Part shown: positions 58,270 through 64,000 of the stretch, one piece after another
Layout: the number at the start of each line of letters is the position of its first letter
How positions within the stretch are numbered: position 1 is the stretch's first letter
NCBI GenBank assembly: GCA_918807975.1
Contig: OU964918.1
Span: 47,290,477-47,354,476 of the forward strand
Length of the DNA: 64,000 nucleotides
Source: Aplidium turbinatum
Lineage: Eukaryota > Chordata > Ascidiacea > Aplousobranchia > Polyclinidae
Reading direction: 5' to 3'
Made by a program: the position numbers and the translations under genes
The notes under the pieces: model-generated
Told to the model about the DNA's origin: nothing
The model's input: only the letters and a program-made list of their open reading frames with translations
Databases searched by the model: none

Positions 58270-60875
58270 CAGGGGCGCCGGAACGATTTTTGACTGGGGG
58301 GAGAGCAAGATTACAAGAAAAGGGCACTTTTGTTTACTAAAAGGCCAATTTTTTTTCAAGTTTTAAGATATGATATAGCGATAATGCTAATCTATCAGCT
58401 CACTATGTAGGCTATTGAGTAATGATAGCCTACAAGTGTCCGGTATACAAAGAAGGGCATCATGCTATGTTATAATGATGTAACCTACTGTTAAGCCTTA
58501 AAGCAGCCTGCGGCCATGGCCGCTAAGTAGTGCTTGAATGATCGCCGGTGCTACTTCCTCAATCGGCAAAGTTTGGCCTCCGGTCTCTTCAAGCCAATTA
58601 TTTAATTTCGCAATAGAATGATCGTGGATTAACTGTCGAAAATATGTAGTATCAAAGAGTGACGCAAAATTAAGTCAGCGCGTCATAATCGCCACTGTTG
58701 CATTGTGCGGGAATATTTGTTATTGATGAAATATATTCATCTGTGATCACCAGCGCTGTAAGTCTTGTTTGTAATTCCCGACGTTTATTTTAACAAAGTT
58801 TTAATCCGAAGTGCTAATTTACATCGGCTGGCAATATTGTAGTTTTTATGTCGATTCGATGTTGTCGGACATTGAATCGTTGTTAAATAGGAGAACTAGG
58901 TTAGTTGACATCCGAGGGGAAATTTTTTTAATCATAAGTTATTTTGCAAAAATTATGCTTCTTTTAGTAATGTCCTTCACATCATTGAAATACTTATTTT
59001 ATTACCTTGCCGTCATCGTCAACACATGTCGAACGTTGTTTTTCGTTGCTAAAAAGAATTCTAGGGAAGTGGCGAACTTCTTTAAAATCAACCACATTGG
59101 AGACACTCGTGCGAGTGTCGTTAGATGGTCCTGCAGTACTGGATTACAATCCCAATAAAGCAGTTACTGCGTGGGGCAACGATTCTATTGTAGGACGTCG
59201 CCCAGGCCCAGACTTCAACAACGCTAAGTGATCATTTTAGCATTGTTGCAAGTTTAATTTTATTTACTTGTGCTATCGCTATTTTTATTATGTATTTTGG
59301 CCTCCAAGCACGCAGATTTGGCCGCCGAGAAGGAGCTCCCGGTAGGCCACGATGGCTGCCGAAAAAACAACGAGTTTTAAGGCCTGTACTGTGTTACAGT
59401 GCAAAATTTTGTGCCGTAAATATTATTTTGAGTCAAAAATGAAAGATCATAAATAGGCTAAAAGCGAATAGCAGAAATTGTTATATTGCAAAATGTGCAG
59501 TAGCTTACATGACTTTAAAAGGGCACCATTGCTCCCCCTGCCCCTCAATTGCCACCATCTTTTACCATTTGATCAATTTCACCTTTAACTTTTGGAAGTA
59601 GAGGGATAGCGACTCTTCTCGCTACGGACACTTGGTAAGGTTCGGCATTGTCACAAAGTTTTTTGTTGTACTCCCCCTCGAGATATTCCAATTTTCCGAA
59701 CAAGTATGGGAATGCCTTTTTGTATTTATCTGACTCTAGGTCGAGATTATCCACAAATTTAACTACATTTAATTCCTCTATGGCAGGTTTTCCGAGCAAG
59801 GCTCTGCTACCTGAATATGTAACATAAATTTTTTGCCATGCCGCACGTTTTTTGTAGGATACGTAGTAGTCGAAGTATCCGACAATGTTCAATGTTTGTC
59901 CATCGGGTCCTTCTAACCTTTGGTCAGGTTTTATCAATTGAAGCTTTTGGAAATCTTTAGTTAAGGTTTTTGGTATAACTGTAACATCCGCTCCTGTATC
60001 TACTTTAAAATCAATGACGTCGTTGTAAATTTTAATAGGCACGGTCCAATTACTCGTTGAAGACTCATTTATTTCACCTAAGTAAGACGTCTTTTCCTCT
60101 TCGTAACTAGTTACGACTTTATCAGCTGATATCGACGAGACTTCCTGGTATTTATTGCTGCGGCATTGTCTTGCAAAGTGGCCTATCTTTGAACATTTAA
60201 AACAAGTAATGAATTCAACTGGACATTTTTCGTTTTCGTAATGTTTATTTCTACCACATCGTTGGCAGCATTCTCGCTTCGGGAAGAACTTATTGCGACG
60301 TTTTCTTTCAACCCCGTCCACGTAGTCGAAATTTTTCTCCGCTCTACCTTGAAGTTCACCTTGTTGCTCTGTAATGCTTTCTGCGTGTTGTGCGGCGTGG
60401 ATAGCTTTTTGTAAAGTTAACTCTGAGTCCATTTGCATGCGTTCGGACAGCGACTTATTTGTAATTCCTACAACGAGTCTGTCTCGCAGTAGCTGATCAG
60501 ACATAGCGCCATACTGACACTTTTCTATCATGCCATACAGAGAAGTAACATAGTCATTAAAGCGCTCGCATGGCAGTTGATCTCGGCGGTTGAATACTGC
60601 TCTTTCGAAAATTACGTTATTGCGCAGTTTGAAATGGTTGTTGAAGCGTTCCTTGACTACGTCGTAGTTGATCGAATCGGCCTCTGATAACTTAAATGAA
60701 AAAAACACATCCTCGCCTTTGCTTCCTAGCAAATAGACTAGAGAGTTGACTTGCACTTTTTCAGGTTTCGACGCTAATTGGGATGCTTGCCTATATCGTT
60801 CGAATCTTTTAATCCACTGGCCCCACTCGTTATGTTGCCAGTTAAACGCATCTGGCCCCGCTTCCGGCGCCCCTG
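58270..60875. mobile_element. hAT element splitting the LINE and carrying a retrotransposon piece
   Basis: Starts CAGGGGCGCCGGAA and ends TTCCGGCGCCCCTG. GTAGTAGG (58262-58269) and GTAGCAGG (60876-60883) are an 8-bp duplication with one mismatch; the LINE protein reads across the empty site as SLLPVFSK, which confirms the boundaries. The + strand at about 59005-59180 encodes a hAT C-terminus: SSSTHVERCFSLLKRILGKW then TTLETLVRVSLDGPAVLDY. The catalytic part is not seen. The right half is occupied by gag-protease sequence at 59545-60860. Confidence 0.85.
59545..60860 (-). mobile_element. Ty3/gypsy-type LTR retrotransposon fossil, gag-protease part only
   Basis: Old retroelement fragment on the - strand inside the hAT element. 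Parts seen in order: a gag-like region, a zinc knuckle (CFKCSKIGHFARQC), a retropepsin-like aspartic protease motif (DTGADVTV), and the start of the segment leading to reverse transcriptase. No LTRs and no reverse transcriptase, RNase H or integrase are seen, so it is a broken, truncated remnant. Its long uninterrupted frame suggests it is not very old. Its gag end abuts the hAT terminal repeat within about 20 bases. The frame also runs on into the neighbouring LINE, which is a chance fusion and not a gene. Confidence 0.85.
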
Positions 60876-61430
60876 GTAGCAGGCTTACTGGTCTGTAGTT
60901 GTTTGAATCTTTGCAGCTACCCTTTTTAAAGATAGGTATCACCTTTCCCAACTTAAATGAATTTATGAATTTTCCACTTGTTAAAGAAAAGTTAAATATA
61001 TGAGTTAAAGCATGCAGTGTATTGTTTGGGGTTGACTTTACAACTATGGATGGTATTTCATCGGTGCCACTGCTAGTTTTTGCTGGCATAGCATGAATAA
61101 TATTATTTATTTTATTCAAAGTAGTTTGATAAATATAAATTGTCTCAGAGCATGGAGAATCAAGATATGTTGAAAATATTATATTTGATTTGGGAATTTT
61201 TCTTGTAAGGGAATGGGCAGCACAGGAAAAGTGATCATTGAAGTGATTTGCAATAGTTAATCTGTCAGTGACTGTACTATCATTTATTTTGATGCGATGG
61301 TTAGTCTTAGACTGGGATTTACCTAATAGATTGTTGATTGTTTGCCAAGTAGCTTTCATATTAAACTTTTGCTTTTTAAATTTAGATTTATAAAATTTTA
61401 GACTACAGAAATTTAGACTACATTTTCAGG
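60876..61430 (-). pseudogene. LINE fragment, upstream half of the split copy
   Basis: On the - strand: KATWQTINNLLGKS, IHAMPAKTSSGTDEIPSIVV, LTHIFNFSLTSGKFINSFKL and KVIPIFKKGS..NNYRPVSLLP. This is the spacer plus first reverse-transcriptase blocks of a CR1/Jockey-like LINE. It is 5' truncated at about 61430, where the dispersed repeat begins, and interrupted at 60876 by the hAT element. Confidence 0.85.
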
Positions 61431-62283
61431 GTTCTGGTTAATAGAAAAAATTATTCCCCTTGAAAAAAGCTAAAAAAATGATGTATAATATGTCCTATTT
61501 TGAAAAACTTGAAATTTTCATTAACCCTTTGAAGGTTGGGGGGGGGCTGTCAATTCAACTTTTTTGTATCAACATTTGTATCTCTAAAACCACTGAGGCT
61601 GCGACTATGAGACTTCTTGACTTTTCCTAACTTTTATTCACCTATATTGAGCTGAAAGTTTGAGCGAATAAAGGTTACGAAGTGAGAGATATAAGGTATT
61701 TCTCAGTACATCCTCTGAAATATTTCATATTCTATTGATCAAAATTTTCCCACCAGCTGGATGAAAGTAATTAATTTGGCCTCGTTAATCAAATGATTTG
61801 TTAATCAAATGATTCAAATTGAGATTATGAAAAAAAATTTAATCACAACATTGCAATGCATGTTTTTCATTACTCTACCAAAAAATACCAAATAACCCAA
61901 ACGTCATAAGTCACCTCAACATTTCAACGTATATGAGCAGTTCTAAAACTCACATAGTTTTAATTTTCGGATATGCTCAGCGTGAATAATTTTACAAAGT
62001 GAATCTCAAGTTTTGAAACCGTGCTTTAAAAAATAACAGAGATATCATTCCTAAAGCATAAGAAGAATCGACAGCCCCCCCCCAAACTGAGCAAGACTCC
62101 AGAGAGCCCAACCTTCTAAGGGTTAAGGTATTGTGACGTCATTTGGAAAAAGGGGGTTTCCCATCATCTGATTGATGGGGATTTTTTTCTGAGACATTTG
62201 CATAGTATGGGAAAGGTCTGAGAAAAGTATCAGCTTGATAAAAAAAAATTTCCACAAAAAATCTCCCACGACTGCACTATCGA
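61430..62283 (+). repeat. Dispersed repeat, copy 2, split by a TTAA element
   Basis: Matches 38602-38855 from TTAATAGAAAAAATTATTCC to CTCCCACGACTGCACTAT, with the element at 61525-62122 inserted. The repeat may belong to the transposon at 33336-38601, because the match includes the TTTTCAGGGTTCT of its terminal repeat. Confidence 0.7.
61525..62122. mobile_element. piggyBac-like MITE with TTAA target
   Basis: Starts CCCTTTGAAGGTTGGG and ends CCCAACCTTCTAAGGG, flanked by TTAA at 61521-61524 and 62123-62126. G9 and C9 runs lie just inside the ends. About 598 bp, no transposase. The paralogous repeat at 38.7 kb shows the site without the insert. Confidence 0.85.
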
Positions 62284-62787
62284 GGGTTGGGCTACCACTT
62301 AAATTTCTAGGTAGGCTAGGTTTATAGGCTAGGCTACGATAACCTACTGTGTATATAAAGGCTAGATGATTTCCAAACACATGATAATTGTATGTGTGCA
62401 CAAAAACTTTGTAGGCTATGACACACCCCATGTTAAACCGTTTTGTTTATTGAAGATCTGCAGTTTATTTTTATAAATTTTTTTCATATCAACAATTCAT
62501 AAGCTACAGTAATTGTAAACATGCTTGTTTGTGTTTTTACAGGGATAGGCTACCATTTAGATATCCCTGATTGTTTAGCAGTTTTGCTCTATGTTTAAAC
62601 CAAGCTGCTATTAATGAAATAGACGTTGCTGTTCCTTTCTTGATGCAAGTTTCAACGTATTGCATAACATGTTTAATGACCATCGTCATTTTGTTCCTCT
62701 CTGGGGGCAGGTTGGGTATAATGCATTTTTGTTTACGGTTAAATTCAAATGACGAAAATAAAATATATTTTACGATAGCCTATACCA

Positions 62788-62880
62788 CTGGTTCCCAACC
62801 GGGGTGACGCGGCACCCTGGGGTGCCAATTGCAATGCTCAAGGGTGCCGCGAGATATTGCAATACTGCGGCCCATTCTTT
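62788..62880. mobile_element. hAT terminal fragment
   Basis: CACTGGTTCCCAACCGGGGT then CGGCACCCTGGGGTGCC resemble the end of a CAGTGGTTCCCAA-type hAT. No opposite end was found within the window. Confidence 0.4.
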
Positions 62881-63263
62881 ATTTTAACTTTAACCCGCTA
62901 AGTGCGCAATTTATTTAAACTCTAATCCGCGGTAAGCCTTTGTTTTCTCGCCCAGGAAAAACAACTTGAAAGAGATTTTGACTAGTTGCTGTTCTTTCCA
63001 TAAAAACGTTTGAAACGCATCATTATTGCCATGTTTCATGATTTTATTTTACGTTTCAAGGCGCACAAAATCAAATTGCAGTGATGGATTATCGGATTAT
63101 GTGACCCAGCAGGATTATAAAATAGCAAGATTGTTTGCAAACCATTATAAAATTGAAAACTTTTGCATGGGAGATACCTGCAAATACAAGCACGATACAT
63201 AGCTGATCGAGAAAAGGCTAAGTTATAATTAATTTGTTCTTTATAACTTACTTATGATGGAGA

Positions 63264-63701
63264 CAGTGGCGTAGCCAAGGGGGGGGGGGGGGTTTGGGGG
63301 TTACAGAATCAACCCCCCCCCTTTGGCATGCGTGTGACGTCACGATATTGAGAATGATGCTTTCAGTCTAAAAAAAATTGCCTAATTTTAAACAAAATTG
63401 CATTAAAAGAGCAAGTTTTGCCAATACCAAACATCTCAGCCAGGAATTAGCAACAAGAAAACATAGAGACTTAGCTTTATTTCTGAAAAATGCCGAAGAA
63501 AACATGATCTTATCCTTTTGCTATGCCACCAGACACCACCATTTTACAGGAATATTTGTAACCACATTTTTGTTGAAAATGCTCTCACAATGCACCAAAT
63601 TCAAAGTAATTTTTCAAAATTTTCTGGGGGAGGCCCCCCAGACCCCCCGCCGCTGGGTCGTCAAACCCCCCTCCCTTTCAAAATTCCTGGCTACGCTACT
63701 G
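63264..63701 (+). mobile_element. CAGTRGCGTAGC-family hAT MITE, complete, perfect target duplication
   Basis: Starts CAGTGGCGTAGCCAAGG and ends CCTGGCTACGCTACTG. GATGGAGA is exact on both sides (63256-63263 and 63702-63709). About 438 bp with a GGCCCCCCAGACCCCCC block. Relatives are at 17812 and 35583. The ORF across it matches the one in the 17.8 kb copy only because the DNA is shared. Confidence 0.9.
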
Positions 63702-63709
63702 GATGGAGA

Positions 63710-64000
63710 AATTTATTACACAGAAAAGAAAGTGGAACAATGTCGATCATGATGCAGAAGTAGGAAGTACTGTACAAGTAAAAAGAAAGCAAAAAAGACT
63801 GGTCTTTGGCCTTTTCTGTGACAATTATTTGAGTAGGCTATAGGCTTTACTTGATATGGTGACCATAAGCACAACCTCTACCAGAGTGTCTTATATGCAA
63901 ACAAAAATTGTCAAACGAAGCCATGGTGCCAAGAAAATTGAACAGACACTTTACTAAAAAAACATGGACATCTCTCTTATAAACCTCGAATACATTTTGA
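63710..64000. other. Window end, no feature seen
   Basis: No coding frame, terminal repeat or RNA gene recognised. Confidence 0.5.

Noticed and set aside
59545-61359. A 604-codon open frame as a single novel gene
   Set aside because: It runs across three unrelated elements: a LINE fragment, a hAT terminal repeat and a retrotransposon fossil. It is a chance fusion.

Overview
This window is animal nuclear DNA, AT-rich and dense in transposons. It holds two spliced host genes on the + strand. The first is a complete SACM1L (Sac1 phosphoinositide phosphatase) gene: nine coding exons between 11632 and 29633, 589 codons. The second is a lipoxygenase-like gene: seven exons between 51464 and 57552. 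Both have metazoan-style introns (GT..AG, hundreds of bases to about 7.8 kb), and SACM1L aligns over its full length with the vertebrate protein. In both genes a 3' splice acceptor lies one base upstream of the start ATG. That is how spliced-leader trans-spliced genes look in tunicates and some other invertebrates, so a tunicate-like invertebrate is my best guess. It is an inference, not an identification.

Layout. 1-2734: decayed transposase-like gene split by a small inverted-repeat element. 4486-8404: a TTAA-flanked element with a second, CCCTAT-ended TTAA element nested inside. 8485-10623: nested hAT-type elements and a 1.4 kb element with 12-bp direct repeats. 11632-29633: SACM1L, whose introns hold most of the 12-27 kb transposons, among them a Tc1 fold-back, a four-deep hAT nest, a broken mariner and a hAT carrying transposase remains. 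29738-31729: an element with about 400-bp inverted repeats, starting about 100 bp after the SACM1L stop. 33336-38601: a long-inverted-repeat element with pieces of a nuclease-like, Cys-rich protein on the - strand. 38.9-41.7 kb: LINE pieces and tRNA-derived SINEs. 41786-44604: a TAGGGTGGGCC-ended element with about 450-bp inverted repeats. 44675-45390: hAT within hAT. 51464-57552: the lipoxygenase-like gene with hAT and LINE insertions in its introns. 57985-61430: one LINE split by a 2.6 kb hAT element that itself carries a gag-protease fossil of a Ty3/gypsy retrotransposon. 61.4-64 kb: further small inverted-repeat elements.

How the genes work. SACM1L encodes an ER/Golgi membrane phosphatase that turns over PI4P; the catalytic loop, two C-terminal membrane spans and a dilysine ER-retrieval signal are all visible. 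The lipoxygenase-like protein seems to have an N-terminal membrane segment instead of a PLAT domain, and the position of the first iron-binding histidine is alanine. No functional link between the two genes is visible. Family and motif calls come from reading the sequence; no database search was run.
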